Below, one piece after another: positions 43,142-53,523 of a stretch of 64,000 bases of DNA. The notes under the pieces were generated by a model. It was not told the DNA's origin, did no database searches, and saw only the letters and a list, made by a program, of their open reading frames with translations. Source of the stretch: Amycolatopsis sp. A133 (lineage in GTDB: Bacteria; Actinomycetota; Actinomycetes; Mycobacteriales; Pseudonocardiaceae); NCBI RefSeq assembly GCF_031082405.1, contig NZ_JAVHJU010000066.1, forward strand, positions 1 to 64,000. Direction: 5' to 3'. How positions within the stretch are numbered: the first letter of the stretch is position 1; each line of letters starts with the position of its first letter. The translations under genes were made by a program, and so were the position numbers.

Positions 43142-43993
43142 TCACTGGTCCGTCCGGGTTACCCCGGGCCCGCTCTCCGCGGCCCGCGCTTCGTACGCCG
43201 CGCGGGCCGGGGAATGGGCCGCAGAAGCCAAAAGCCGGTCCGCCTTCAGCACTCGCGCGAGCGTTTCCCCCGCACGCCGCGGCAGCAACCGGGTGAGCTT
43301 GCCCATAGCGCCCAGCGAGCGGGGCACAAAAACGTCGAAACGAGGCTTGCGCGGCGTGGATACGATGGCGTCGGCCACATCTTCCGGCCGCACGGCCTTG
43401 AACATCTTCGCCTCACCGAGGCCGCTCGCGAGTTCCGTCCGCACGACGCCCGGCATCACGCACGAGACGTGGACGCCGCTGCCGTGCAGCTCCAGGTGCA
43501 CCGCCTCGGACAGCCCGACGACCGCGTGCTTGGTGGCGCAGTAGGTCGCCGCGCCGGGGAAGCCCGCCTTGCCCGCGAAGGAGGCGACGTTGACGATGTG
43601 CCCGGACCGCCGCGGCCGCATCCGTTTCACCGCCTCGCGCGTGCCGTGGATGACGGCGTGCAGGTTGATCTCCAGCTGACGCCGGGTCGTCGCGTCGCTT
43701 TCGGTTTCGAGGTCGCCGAGCGGCATGATGCCGGCGTTGTTGATCAGCACGTCGATCCGGCCGTGGCGGCGTTCGACCTCGTCGAGGAATTCGGTGAACC
43801 CACGGATGTCGGTGACGTCCAGCGGCAGCGCATCGGCGCCCAGCTCCCCCGCCGTCTTCTCGGCCCGGACCTGGTCGAGGTCGCCGATCACCACCTTCGC
43901 GCCCAGGCGGGACAGGGCCGACGCGGTCGCCGCGCCGATCCCCTGCCCGCCGCCGGTGATGACGACGACCTTGCCCGCGAGTTCCTCGGCCAT
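43142..43993 (-). CDS. Short-chain dehydrogenase/reductase
   Basis: 283 residues from the ATG at 43993 with GGAGGA ahead. TGGGQGIG Rossmann motif, an acidic residue after strand 2 (GDLD) suggesting NAD preference, NNAGIM, a catalytic Ser in VASFAG and YCATK. A ~50-residue C-terminal extension (RLLPRRAGETLARVLKADRLL) is longer than in classical SDRs and is seen in the membrane-associated acyl/hydroxysteroid-type SDRs. Probable operon with the downstream hydrolase. Confidence 0.87.
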   Translation of the reverse strand: MAEELAGKVVVITGGGQGIGAATASALSRLGAKVVIGDLDQVRAEKTAGELGADALPLDVTDIRGFTEFLDEVERRHGRIDVLINNAGIMPLGDLETESDATTRRQLEINLHAVIHGTREAVKRMRPRRSGHIVNVASFAGKAGFPGAATYCATKHAVVGLSEAVHLELHGSGVHVSCVMPGVVRTELASGLGEAKMFKAVRPEDVADAIVSTPRKPRFDVFVPRSLGAMGKLTRLLPRRAGETLARVLKADRLLASAAHSPARAAYEARAAESGPGVTRTDQ

Positions 43994-44052
43994 GGCGACT
44001 CCTCCGTCTGTTGGCACCGCGTCAACAGTGTCGCCCGTGCCGCCGGATCGCG

Positions 44053-44565
44053 CTACCCCACGCGCTGCTCCAGCACCTGCCCGACCCACTCGTCGACGGT
44101 GAACTGCACCGTCGGCCGGAACCCCTGGCTCTCGTAATACCGCTGCAGTTCGCCGTCACCACCGGCCCAGCAGTCGACGCGCACGAGGTGGATGCCGCGC
44201 CGCCGCGCCTCGTCGAGCGCGTACTCGACGAGGCGCCCGCCGACGCGCCGCCCGGCGAACCGCCGCGACGTGATGAGCAGCCGCACGTACAGCTCGCGCT
44301 CGTCGACGGCCGGCACGTGCGGGTCGTGGTCCTCCGAGACGATCAGCGCGCCGGCGGGCTCGCCGTCGACCACCGCGATGCGCAGCCCCGGGTCCGCCGC
44401 CATGCCCTTGACCCGTTCGACGCGCTTCGGGACCCGGCTCCACGGCTCGGTCCCCCACTGCTTCGAGCTGCCGCGGGCGACCAGCCATTCGACGGCTTCG
44501 TCGAAGAAGCGCAGCAACGTGTCGACATCCCCAGAGTCACCCGAACGGATGACGATGTTGTCCAT
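44053..44565 (-). CDS. GNAT-family N-acetyltransferase
   Basis: 170 residues. The acetyl-CoA loop is RRFAGRRVGGRLVEYALDEARRRG (the Q/R-x-x-G-x-G/A pattern), preceded by strand ELYVRLLI and followed by LVRVDCWAGGDGELQRYYESQGF, the typical Tyr-containing end of the fold. The substrate is unknown. It follows map by eight bases in one operon. Amino-terminal processing followed by acetylation is a tempting link but not shown. Confidence 0.85.
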   Translation of the reverse strand: MDNIVIRSGDSGDVDTLLRFFDEAVEWLVARGSSKQWGTEPWSRVPKRVERVKGMAADPGLRIAVVDGEPAGALIVSEDHDPHVPAVDERELYVRLLITSRRFAGRRVGGRLVEYALDEARRRGIHLVRVDCWAGGDGELQRYYESQGFRPTVQFTVDEWVGQVLEQRVG

Positions 44566-44573
44566 CCCCCTGT

Positions 44574-45338
44574 CTACCGCACGGTGAGCACGCGCGGGCC
44601 GTCTTCGGTGATGGCGATGGTGTGCTCGACGTGCGCGGCCCGGCTGCCGTCGGCGGTGCGGATCGACCAGCCGTCGTCGGCGTAGCGGTAGGCGTCGCCG
44701 CCCCGGGTGAGCATCGGCTCGATCGCCAGCGCGAGGCCCGGCTTGAGCCGCATCCCGCGGCCCGCGCGGCCCTCGTTCGCCAGGTGCGGGTCCTCGTGCA
44801 TCGCGCGGCCGATCCCGTGGCCGCCGTGGTCCTCGAGCATGCCGAAGCCCGACGCGCGGCCGGAGGTACCGATCGCGTAGGAGATGTCGCCGAGCTTCGC
44901 CCCCGGCTGGGCGGCGGCGATCCCGGCGGCCAGTGCACGCTCGGTCGCCTCGATCAGCGCGAGGTCGCGCGGGTCGGCGTGGCCGACGACGAAGCTGATC
45001 GCCGCGTCCCCGTTCCAGCCGTCGAGGATGGCGCCGCAGTCGATGCTGACCAGGTCGCCGTCCTGGATGCGGTACGCCGTCGGGATTCCGTGCACGACGA
45101 CGTCGTTGACGCTGGCGCAGAGGACGTTGGGGTAGGGCGTCGGCGCGGACCGGGGCTGGTAGTGCAGGAACGACGGTTTTGCGCCGGCTTCGCTGATGAC
45201 GTGGGCGGCGACTTCGTCCAGCTCGCGCAGGGAGACGCCGATCGCGGCCGCCTCCTTGACCGCGTGCAGGGTGTTCGCCACCACCCGGCCGGCTTCGCGC
45301 ATCATCGCCAGCTCGGACTCCGTTTTGATCTCGACCAT
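44574..45338 (-). CDS. map: Methionine aminopeptidase, type I
   Basis: 254 residues, the normal length for type I enzymes. All five metal ligands are present: D100, D111, H174 (HGGHGIG), E207 (AIEPML) and E238 (HVEHT). It removes the initiator methionine from new proteins in the cytoplasm. Actinobacteria usually carry the essential copy near the ribosomal-protein genes. This one sits apart with a GNAT gene and begins two bases from a perfect 28-bp palindrome, so it is probably a regulated extra copy. Confidence 0.93.
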   Translation of the reverse strand: MVEIKTESELAMMREAGRVVANTLHAVKEAAAIGVSLRELDEVAAHVISEAGAKPSFLHYQPRSAPTPYPNVLCASVNDVVVHGIPTAYRIQDGDLVSIDCGAILDGWNGDAAISFVVGHADPRDLALIEATERALAAGIAAAQPGAKLGDISYAIGTSGRASGFGMLEDHGGHGIGRAMHEDPHLANEGRAGRGMRLKPGLALAIEPMLTRGGDAYRYADDGWSIRTADGSRAAHVEHTIAITEDGPRVLTVR

Positions 45339-45339
45339 G

Positions 45340-45367
45340 GCGATAACTATACCGGTATAGTTATCGC
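45340..45367. promoter_or_regulatory. Perfect 28-bp palindrome at the map start
   Basis: Positions 45340-45353 and 45354-45367 are exact reverse complements, centred on ACTATACC|GGTATAGT. It abuts the map start codon with one base between. The TATAC/GTATA core also reads as -10-like sequence on either strand, so a bound repressor would cover the promoter or the ribosome site. No regulator gene is adjacent. Confidence 0.65.
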
Positions 45368-45433
45368 TGTCCAGCGAGGGGCGCGTTCAGCTGGCGGCTC
45401 CGTCGGGGTCATCCGGAGTTCAACGAGCGCTGA

Positions 45434-45970
45434 TTGACTTCGTTCGTCCACAACCTCTCTGGCGACGAGGACAAATTGACCCAGTCAGTGCCCGACGGCG
45501 ACCCGCTCGCCGCGTTCGGCGCCGAACTCGCGGAAATCCGGGCGAAAGCCGCGGCCACCCAGGAAAAACTCCGGTCGGCGGTCGCCAGCGTGCGGTCGCC
45601 GGACGGGGCGGTCTCGGTGACCGTCGGCCCGAGCGGCGTCCTGCAGGACCTCCGGTTCGGCCCCCGCGCGTACGAACGACCCCCGCAAGCCCTGTCCGGC
45701 CTGGTGATGCAGCTGATCGGCCGCGCGCAGCAGCAGGTCTCGGCCCAGGTGGCCGACGCGTTCGGCGGCATGGTCGGCGAAAACTCGGCCGCCCGCGAAC
45801 TCCTCGACGAGTTCCTGCCGGAGCCGGAAGCGGGCCCGCCGCAGCCGGCGGCCGAAGAGCGCCCCCCGCACCAGCCGCCACCGAGTCCGCAGCAGCCGCA
45901 GCACGGTCAGCCGCGTCGTCGTCCCCGGCCCACCCCGGAAGAGGACGACGGCGAAAGCAACCCCTGGTAG
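45434..45970 (+). CDS. YbaB/EbfC-family DNA-binding protein
   Basis: Up to 178 residues from a TTG; a GTG at 45488 is another possible start and no clear ribosome site favours either. The core (~25-110) has the YbaB pattern: a long helix (ELAEIRAKAAATQEKLRSA), strands VSVTVGPSGVLQDLRF and a return helix with QLIGRAQQQVSAQVADAF. The tail is Pro/Gln/Arg-rich. In actinobacteria such YbaB-like genes commonly precede EspC/WXG100 genes, as here. Confidence 0.75.
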   Translation: MTSFVHNLSGDEDKLTQSVPDGDPLAAFGAELAEIRAKAAATQEKLRSAVASVRSPDGAVSVTVGPSGVLQDLRFGPRAYERPPQALSGLVMQLIGRAQQQVSAQVADAFGGMVGENSAARELLDEFLPEPEAGPPQPAAEERPPHQPPPSPQQPQHGQPRRRPRPTPEEDDGESNPW

Positions 45971-45985
45971 TACGGAGGAGAACCG

Positions 45986-46321
45986 GTGGTTTCCGGAGCA
46001 GGTTTCTCGGTCGACCCGGCCGAGCTGCAGAAGTTCAGCCAGTTCCTGTCGGGCACCACGCAACCGGCGGTGCAGGACGCCGCGAACCGGATGCAGGCCG
46101 CCAACGGGTTCGACAACGCCGCGTTCGGCATCCTGCTCGCGCAGGTGCTGGCCGTGCCCTCGCGGATCACGATGGGCGTGATCACCGGCGAGATCGGCAA
46201 GCTCGCCGGTGACATCGGCAAGTCCGCAGCGGACGTGAAGAAGGCCGCCGAAACGTACGCGACCCACGACGCGAACACGGCACAGGGTTTGAGCACCTTC
46301 GAGACGGAGCTGGGCAAGTGA
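45986..46321 (+). CDS. EspC-like type VII secretion target (WXG100 superfamily)
   Basis: 111 residues, GTG start behind GGAGGAG. Two helices with a central hinge and 'VDPAELQKFSQFL ... AAETYATHDANTAQGLSTFE' fit the ESX-1 secretion-associated EspC/DUF2580 type. The C-terminal Y-x3-D/E-like signal (YATHD) is present. Such proteins pair with a larger partner for export. The following gene starts inside its stop codon (GTGA). Confidence 0.75.
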   Translation: MVSGAGFSVDPAELQKFSQFLSGTTQPAVQDAANRMQAANGFDNAAFGILLAQVLAVPSRITMGVITGEIGKLAGDIGKSAADVKKAAETYATHDANTAQGLSTFETELGK

Positions 46322-47622
46322 CCGTTCCCATCACGGCATCGAACTCCACCACCGGCGCCGGCGTCTTCGACAGCTGGAAGCAGGTCGGCGACTCGATCGG
46401 CAAGGTCCAGACCGAGCACGGCGGCGACCTCGCGGCCGTCAGCGTCGAGCTCGGCATCAACATCATCAGCGCCGCGCTCGACACCGTCGCGTTCGTCATG
46501 GACCCCCTTTCGAAGCTGATCGCCGCGGGCCTGGGCTGGCTGATCGAGCACGTCTCGTTCCTGAAGTGGCCGCTGGACCAGGTCGCGGGCAACCCGTCCG
46601 AGGTCACGAAGCTCGCCAACGAGCTGCACAAGATCGGCGAGTCGCTGCGCCACACCGGCACCGAGCTCGACGACACGCTCAAGTCGACGATCACCCAGTG
46701 GCAGGGCAAGGGCTACGACAGCTTCAAGAAGTCGATCGACGACCGGAAGGGCTGGATCGACGCGAACGCGAAGGCCTCGGACGTCGCCGGCTACATGGTC
46801 GAGACCACCGGGGCGCTGATCGCCGCGGTCCGTTCGCTGCTGCGCGACATCATCACGACGATCCTCGGCGACATCATCTCCACGATGCTGATCGCCCTCG
46901 CGATGGCCGCGTTCACCTTCGGCGCGTCGATCGCCGTCGGGGTCAGCAAGATCATCGTGCAGGTCTCGATCCAGGTCGCGGCGATGGCGGCCAAGCTCGC
47001 CAAGGTCGTCGCCTACGCCGGACGCACCATGGCCCGGCTCACCCACCTGTCGAAGCTGGTCAAGCCGAAGCCGGGCGCGTCGAACGCGGGCCACGAGCTG
47101 ACCCCGGTGCCGCGCCCGGGCGGCGGGAACACCGTGCCCAACTTCTCGCGGCCGCTGCCGCCGAAACCGGCACCGCCGGGCACCGCGATCACCCACGACA
47201 ACCCCGGCCCCGCGGGCGCCACGCCGAGCACGCGGCCCCCGGGTGACGGCACCACGCCGAACTTCTCGCGGCCGCTGCCGAAGCCGGCGGACCCGCCGCC
47301 TCCGGCCAAGCCGCCGTCCCCGCAGTCGCACCTGAGCGAGCACGACTTCCCGATGATCAAGAAGCACGAGGACTGGCTGAAGACCAAGTTCGGGGACAGC
47401 TACCAGAAGATGAAGTTCGCCGACGACTGGATCAAGAAGAACCACCCGGACTACTACCCGATGCTGAAGGCTCTCTCCGACGCCAAGAGCTCGAAGAACT
47501 TCGCCGGCTGGGCGGGCAAGAGCATCGTGCAGGTCGACCGCGGTCTGACCGACATCCAGATGCAGGCGGAAGCCGCGTGGGCCGAAGAGGACAAGAAGCA
47601 GCAACAGCAGCAGCAGCACTAG
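46318..47622 (+). CDS. Large WXG100-type secretion substrate with C-terminal extension
   Basis: 434 residues, GTG start coupled to the EspC-like gene. Residues ~60-170 resemble a WXG100 hairpin, with WQGKGYDSF as the W-x-G turn. A hydrophobic/helical middle (~170-245) follows, including LIALAMAAFTFGASIAVG, then a Pro-rich linker (~260-340) with two near-identical NFSRPLP segments. The last ~95 residues (HDFPMIKKHEDWLKTKFGD ...) form an unrecognised helical domain ending in a poly-Gln tail (QQQQQQH). The layout is like a polymorphic toxin or effector carried by a type VII system, but no toxin fold is recognised and no immunity gene follows. Confidence 0.7.
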   Translation: MTVPITASNSTTGAGVFDSWKQVGDSIGKVQTEHGGDLAAVSVELGINIISAALDTVAFVMDPLSKLIAAGLGWLIEHVSFLKWPLDQVAGNPSEVTKLANELHKIGESLRHTGTELDDTLKSTITQWQGKGYDSFKKSIDDRKGWIDANAKASDVAGYMVETTGALIAAVRSLLRDIITTILGDIISTMLIALAMAAFTFGASIAVGVSKIIVQVSIQVAAMAAKLAKVVAYAGRTMARLTHLSKLVKPKPGASNAGHELTPVPRPGGGNTVPNFSRPLPPKPAPPGTAITHDNPGPAGATPSTRPPGDGTTPNFSRPLPKPADPPPPAKPPSPQSHLSEHDFPMIKKHEDWLKTKFGDSYQKMKFADDWIKKNHPDYYPMLKALSDAKSSKNFAGWAGKSIVQVDRGLTDIQMQAEAAWAEEDKKQQQQQQH

Positions 47623-47660
47623 CCCCGAGGGGCACCTCCGCGGGAGGTGCCCCTTCGGGG
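47623..47660. terminator. Strong bidirectional terminator hairpin
   Basis: Arms GGGGCACCTCC (47629-47639) and GGAGGTGCCCC (47643-47653) around a 3-base loop; outer bases CCCGA/TCGGG extend the stem with one bulge. It lies between the convergent WXG gene and the acyl-CoA dehydrogenase gene. Confidence 0.8.
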
Positions 47661-47664
47661 AACG

Positions 47665-48819
47665 TCAGGCGACCCCGAGGTGCCGCGAGATCAGCATCTT
47701 CTGGACCTCGCTGGTCCCCTCGCCGATCTCCAGGATCTTCGCGTCGCGGTAGAAGCGGCTCACCGGGTACTCGTTCATGAACCCGTAACCGCCGAAGATC
47801 TGGGTTGCGTCGCGCGCGTTGTCCATGGCCGCGTTCGACGCCACTAGCTTCGCGATCGACGCCTCCTTCTTGAACGGCTCGTCGCGCAGCATCTTCGACG
47901 CCGCCTGGTAGTACGCCAGGCGGGCGGTGTGCGTGCGGACCTCCATGTCGGCGATCTTGAACTGGATCGCCTGGTACTCGCCGATCCGCTTGCCGAACGC
48001 GACGCGGTCCTTCACGTACTGGAGGCACTCGTCGACGCAGCCCTGCGCCAGGCCCACCGACAGCGCGGCGATCGCGACCCGGCCCTCGTCCAAGATGGAC
48101 AGGAACTGCGCGTAACCCCGGCCACGGACGCCGATCAGGTTGTCCACCGGCACCCGGACGTCCGAAAAGGACAGCTCGTGGGTGTCCGAGCAGTTCCAGC
48201 CGACCTTGGAGTACTTCGGCGCGACCTCGAAGCCCGGCGTGCCGGACGGGACCAGGATCGCCGAGATCTCCTTGCGGCCGTTCTCCATCACGTCGGTGAC
48301 CGCGGTGGCCGTGACGAACCTGGTGATGTCCGTGCCCGAGTTCGTGATGAACGCCTTGCTGCCGTTGATGACCCAGTCGTCGCCGTCCTGACGCGCCCGC
48401 GTGCGCGTCGCCCCCGCGTCGGAGCCGCCGCCGGGCTCGGTGAGGCCGAAGCCACCCAAAGCGGTCCCCTCGCACAGCGACGGCAGCCACTCTTCCTTCT
48501 GCGCCTGCGTCCCGAAGCGGTGGATCGGCATCGCGCCGAGCGAAACGCCGGCCTCCAGGGTGATCGCGACCGACGAGTCGACGCGCGCCAGCTCCTCGAG
48601 CGCCAGGCACAGCGCGAAGTAGTCGCCGCCCATGCCGCCGAACTCCTCCGGGAACGGCAGGCCGAACAGGCCCATCTCGCCCATCTTCGCGACGATGGCG
48701 TACGGGAACTCTTCCTTCTCGTACAGGTCGCCGATCACCGGCGCGACCTCGGCGTGCGCGAAGTCCTCGACGGTCTTGCGGAGGGACTCGTACTCCTCGT
48801 CCAGGCGGAAGTCGATCAC
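47665..48819 (-). CDS. Acyl-CoA dehydrogenase (probable isovaleryl/short branched-chain type, FadE19-like)
   Basis: 384 residues, GTG start overlapping the carboxylase stop (GTGA). FAD segments FGLTEPGGGSDAGATRTRA and WVINGSKAFITNSG, and the end FYRDAKILEIGEGTSEVQKMLISRHLG, are standard. In mycobacteria the accD1-accA1 genes are followed by fadE19 in this same order, in leucine/isovalerate breakdown. By that analogy this enzyme would oxidise isovaleryl-CoA or a related branched acyl-CoA. It is the third gene of the operon. Confidence 0.9.
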   Translation of the reverse strand: MIDFRLDEEYESLRKTVEDFAHAEVAPVIGDLYEKEEFPYAIVAKMGEMGLFGLPFPEEFGGMGGDYFALCLALEELARVDSSVAITLEAGVSLGAMPIHRFGTQAQKEEWLPSLCEGTALGGFGLTEPGGGSDAGATRTRARQDGDDWVINGSKAFITNSGTDITRFVTATAVTDVMENGRKEISAILVPSGTPGFEVAPKYSKVGWNCSDTHELSFSDVRVPVDNLIGVRGRGYAQFLSILDEGRVAIAALSVGLAQGCVDECLQYVKDRVAFGKRIGEYQAIQFKIADMEVRTHTARLAYYQAASKMLRDEPFKKEASIAKLVASNAAMDNARDATQIFGGYGFMNEYPVSRFYRDAKILEIGEGTSEVQKMLISRHLGVA

Positions 48820-50801
48820 TGCTGCTCCTCGTGGGGCATAACGATGGCAAGGGTTTCGTCCAGCGCGACCTGTTGACCGGCCCGGACGGGGAGTTCGCTG
48901 ACCACGCCGTCGATCGGCGCGGTGACCGTGTGCTCCATCTTCATCGCTTCGACTACCAGCAACGGCGTCCCGGCCTTCACCACGTCACCGGCCGCAACCT
49001 TCACGACCAGCACCGTGCCCGGCATCGGGCTGGTGACCGGACCCGCCCCGGCCGCCTCGCCGCGCGACGCCAGCTCGAATTCCTGCTCGCCGAACGGGAA
49101 GCCGAGCCCGTCACGCGCCAGCCAGACCGTCCTGTCCGGACCGCAAGCCTGGCGGTAGCGGTGGAAGCCGCCCGCGTGCCGGATCTCCAGAACGTCGCCA
49201 TCGCGGCGAGCCGACACGTGAACCGGCGAAGCGTCATCGACGAACACCGTTGCCGAAGCCGGCGTCCCCTGCACCCGGACCACCGCGCGGGCGGCGCCGG
49301 ACTTCAGCCGGAACGTCACCCCGCCGGACCCGCCCATCCGCCAGCCGTCCGGCACGTCCCACGGGTCCACCACGGGCCCGGACGGCTGCAGCTCCAGGAA
49401 CCGGTCCAGCGCGGCCGCGACGAAGAACTCCGCGGGCACGTCGGAGGAGACCAGCTCGGACAGCCGCCGGTCGACGAGCTCGGTGTCGAGCCGGCCGGCC
49501 CGGACGTCGGCGTCCGCCAGCAGCGCGCGCAGGAACGCGGTGTTCGTGCCGATGCCCAGCAACGCCGTGTCGGCGAGCGCCAGGTCGAGCCGGTGCAGCG
49601 CCGCCGCGCGGTCCGGGCCCCAGGCGATGACCTTGGCCAGCATCGGGTCGTAGTTCGAGCCGACCACCGCGCCGGGCGTCATCCACGAGTCGACGCGGAC
49701 ACCGTCACCGGACGGCTCGTGCACCGCCAGCACCGTGCCGCCGGTCGGGATGAACCCGCGCGCCGGGTCCTCGGCGTACACCCGGGCTTCGACGGCGTGG
49801 CCGTTCAGCACCACGTCGTCCTGGGCCAGGGAAAGGCGTTCACCGGCCGCGACCCGGACCTGCCACTCGACCAGGTCGAGGCCGGTGACCAGTTCGGTGA
49901 CCGGGTGCTCGACCTGCAGCCGGGTGTTCATCTCCATGAAGAAGAACTCGTCCGGGTCGTGGGCCGACATGATGAACTCGACGGTCCCCGCGCCGACGTA
50001 CCCCACCGAGCGGGCGGCCTCGACCGCCGCCGAGCCCATCTTTTTGCGGGTCGCGGGATCGAGCAGCACCGACGGCGCTTCTTCGATGATCTTCTGGTGA
50101 CGGCGCTGCAGGCTGCACTCGCGCTCGCCGAGGTGGATGACGTGGCCGTGCTTGTCGGCCAGGACCTGGATCTCGATGTGCCGCGGCGTCGTGACGAACC
50201 GCTCCATCAGCAGCGTGTCGTCGCCGAACGACCCCTTGGCCTCGCGCCGCGCGGACTCGATCGCGGAGTCCAGCTCTTCGGGACCGTGCACCAGCCGCAT
50301 CCCCTTGCCGCCACCACCGGCGGACGGCTTCAGCAACAGCGGGTACCCCACGCGAGCGGCGGCTTCCGCGAAGCCGCCTTCCGGAATGTCCACATCGGAC
50401 GCACCGGGCACGACCGGCACCCCGGCCTTCGACACCGTCGCCTTGGCGCGGATCTTGTCGCCCATGGCGTCGATCGCCGCGACCGGCGGGCCGATGAACA
50501 CCAGCCCGGCGGCCTCGCAGGCCCGCGCGAACTCGGCGTTCTCCGCCAGGAAGCCGTACCCCGGGTGCACGGCCTGCGCGCCGGAGGACACGGCAGCGTC
50601 CACAATGGCCTCGATCGACAGGTAGCTCTTCGCCGCCTCCGCGGGTCCGATGCGCACCGCCGTGTGCGCCTCGCGGACGTGCCGTGCGTCGGCGTCCGCG
50701 TCGCTGTACACGGCGACCGCGCGGATGCCGAGAGCCCGCAGCGTGCGGATGACCCGGACCGCGATCTCGCCCCGGTTCGCGACCAAAACCGAATCGAACA
50801 T
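48816..50801 (-). CDS. Acyl-CoA carboxylase alpha subunit (biotin carboxylase + BCCP; AccA1/MccA-like)
   Basis: 661 residues from the ATG at 50801. The biotin carboxylase part (1-450) begins MFDSVLVANRGEIAVRVIRT and includes the ATP-grasp glycine loop KPSAGGGGKGMRLV and EMNTRLQVEHPVTE. A linker domain is followed by a C-terminal biotinyl domain with the biotin Lys in VEAMKMEHT. It carboxylates biotin, then passes CO2 to the carboxyltransferase encoded six bases upstream. The context points to methylcrotonyl-CoA carboxylase. Confidence 0.92.
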   Translation of the reverse strand: MFDSVLVANRGEIAVRVIRTLRALGIRAVAVYSDADADARHVREAHTAVRIGPAEAAKSYLSIEAIVDAAVSSGAQAVHPGYGFLAENAEFARACEAAGLVFIGPPVAAIDAMGDKIRAKATVSKAGVPVVPGASDVDIPEGGFAEAAARVGYPLLLKPSAGGGGKGMRLVHGPEELDSAIESARREAKGSFGDDTLLMERFVTTPRHIEIQVLADKHGHVIHLGERECSLQRRHQKIIEEAPSVLLDPATRKKMGSAAVEAARSVGYVGAGTVEFIMSAHDPDEFFFMEMNTRLQVEHPVTELVTGLDLVEWQVRVAAGERLSLAQDDVVLNGHAVEARVYAEDPARGFIPTGGTVLAVHEPSGDGVRVDSWMTPGAVVGSNYDPMLAKVIAWGPDRAAALHRLDLALADTALLGIGTNTAFLRALLADADVRAGRLDTELVDRRLSELVSSDVPAEFFVAAALDRFLELQPSGPVVDPWDVPDGWRMGGSGGVTFRLKSGAARAVVRVQGTPASATVFVDDASPVHVSARRDGDVLEIRHAGGFHRYRQACGPDRTVWLARDGLGFPFGEQEFELASRGEAAGAGPVTSPMPGTVLVVKVAAGDVVKAGTPLLVVEAMKMEHTVTAPIDGVVSELPVRAGQQVALDETLAIVMPHEEQQ

Positions 50802-50806
50802 GTCCC

Positions 50807-52420
<1,614 letters not shown>

Positions 52421-52433
52421 GGGCTCCCTCGAA

Positions 52434-52477
52434 GTTAGCGGTCGTTAACCTCCGTCCCGATGTTAGCGACCGCTAAC
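52434..52477. promoter_or_regulatory. Two operators ahead of the carboxylase operon
   Basis: GTTAGCGGTCGTTAAC at 52434-52449 (one mismatch in the arms) and GTTAGCGACCGCTAAC at 52462-52477 (perfect 7-base arms), centres 28 bases apart, just upstream of the accD1-like start. The same GTTAGCG-nn-CGCTAAC element occurs at 55257-55272 in front of a TetR gene, the probable repressor. Confidence 0.75.
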
Positions 52478-52504
52478 GTGGGTGTCCAGTCGCCGGAATG
52501 CGGA

Positions 52505-52534
52505 ACGGCCACCCCGGCGGACCGGGGTGGCCGT
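52505..52534 (-). terminator. Terminator of the SGNH hydrolase gene
   Basis: Perfect 13-base arms, 52505-52517 and 52522-52534, around a 4-base loop, 12 bases past the stop codon of the leftward hydrolase gene. Confidence 0.8.
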
Positions 52535-52545
52535 CACGGGCGCGG

Positions 52546-53358
52546 TCAGCCGATCGCCGCCCGCAGCGGGGCGTAGTAGCCGCCCGACTGCCCGGCCGCG
52601 GTCGGGTGGTAGGACTCGATCACCGGCCAGGTCAGGCTGTGCAGGTAGTCGTCGGCCGACGAGCAGATGTTGTGCCCGACGAACGACGGCCGGACGTCGA
52701 CGAACGTCGCCCCGGCCGAGGCCGCCCGCGACTGGATGACCGACGCGAGCGTGTCGGCACCCGAGTTGATCGCCGTGCGCTTGGTGTCGCTCAGCCCCAC
52801 CCAGCAGGAGCCGGGCACGGTGTAGAAGCGCGGGTAGGACAGGACGACGAGCTTGGCGCCCGGCGCCTTGGCCTTGATCGCGTTGTAGGTGTTGGTCAGC
52901 AGCGGCGGCAGCGTGTTGTTGACGTACGTCTTGGCCGTGTTGACCCGGTTCACGCAGTCGGAGTCGCTGCCCAGGGTGCAGGTCTGGATCACGTCGCTGA
53001 ACCCGGCGTCGTTCCCGCCGACGGTCACCGTGACGAGCGTGGCCGACGAGGGGATCGAGTTCGCCTGGTTGATCACGTCCCCGGTGCGGGCCCCGGAGCA
53101 GGCCAGGAACGTGAACGAGGTACCGCTGTGGGCGTTGGTCCACAGCTGGGGATAGGCCTTGGAGCTGCGGTAACAGCTCCCGGAACTGCCGTAGCTGCCG
53201 GCTCCGACCCCCGAGGAGTAGGAGTCGCCGAGCGCGGCGTAGACGGTCCCGGCGGCGTGGGCGAGGCCCGTGACACCGAGAGTGGCAACAACAACGGCCC
53301 CCAGGGCCGTGCTCAACCGTAGGAGGGATCGCCGGAAATCACGGGTGGGAACAGCCAT
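52546..53358 (-). CDS. Secreted SGNH/GDSL esterase-lipase
   Basis: 270 residues with a signal peptide ending near AHA-A at 35. The catalytic Ser is S46 in ALGDSYSSG (block I), block III is GGNDAGF and the catalytic Asp/His region SYHPTAAG is near the end. Six cysteines in the mature part suggest disulfides as in Streptomyces extracellular lipases/esterases of this family. It acts outside the cell on esters; the preferred substrate is unknown. Single gene, divergent from the cellulase. Confidence 0.9.
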   Translation of the reverse strand: MAVPTRDFRRSLLRLSTALGAVVVATLGVTGLAHAAGTVYAALGDSYSSGVGAGSYGSSGSCYRSSKAYPQLWTNAHSGTSFTFLACSGARTGDVINQANSIPSSATLVTVTVGGNDAGFSDVIQTCTLGSDSDCVNRVNTAKTYVNNTLPPLLTNTYNAIKAKAPGAKLVVLSYPRFYTVPGSCWVGLSDTKRTAINSGADTLASVIQSRAASAGATFVDVRPSFVGHNICSSADDYLHSLTWPVIESYHPTAAGQSGGYYAPLRAAIG

Positions 53359-53523
53359 GGGTCACTCCTTTGTGACAGGGCCGACCCAAATAGGACAGCA
53401 GGTGGGAGGCTCACAAGGAACCCCTAGATACCGGCGGATACCCACTCGGCCCACACCGGAAGTGTGAAACGTCAGCGGCCGGTCAGCCGTCGTTTCCCGC
53501 GGCGCAGGATTCGCACTGGGCCC

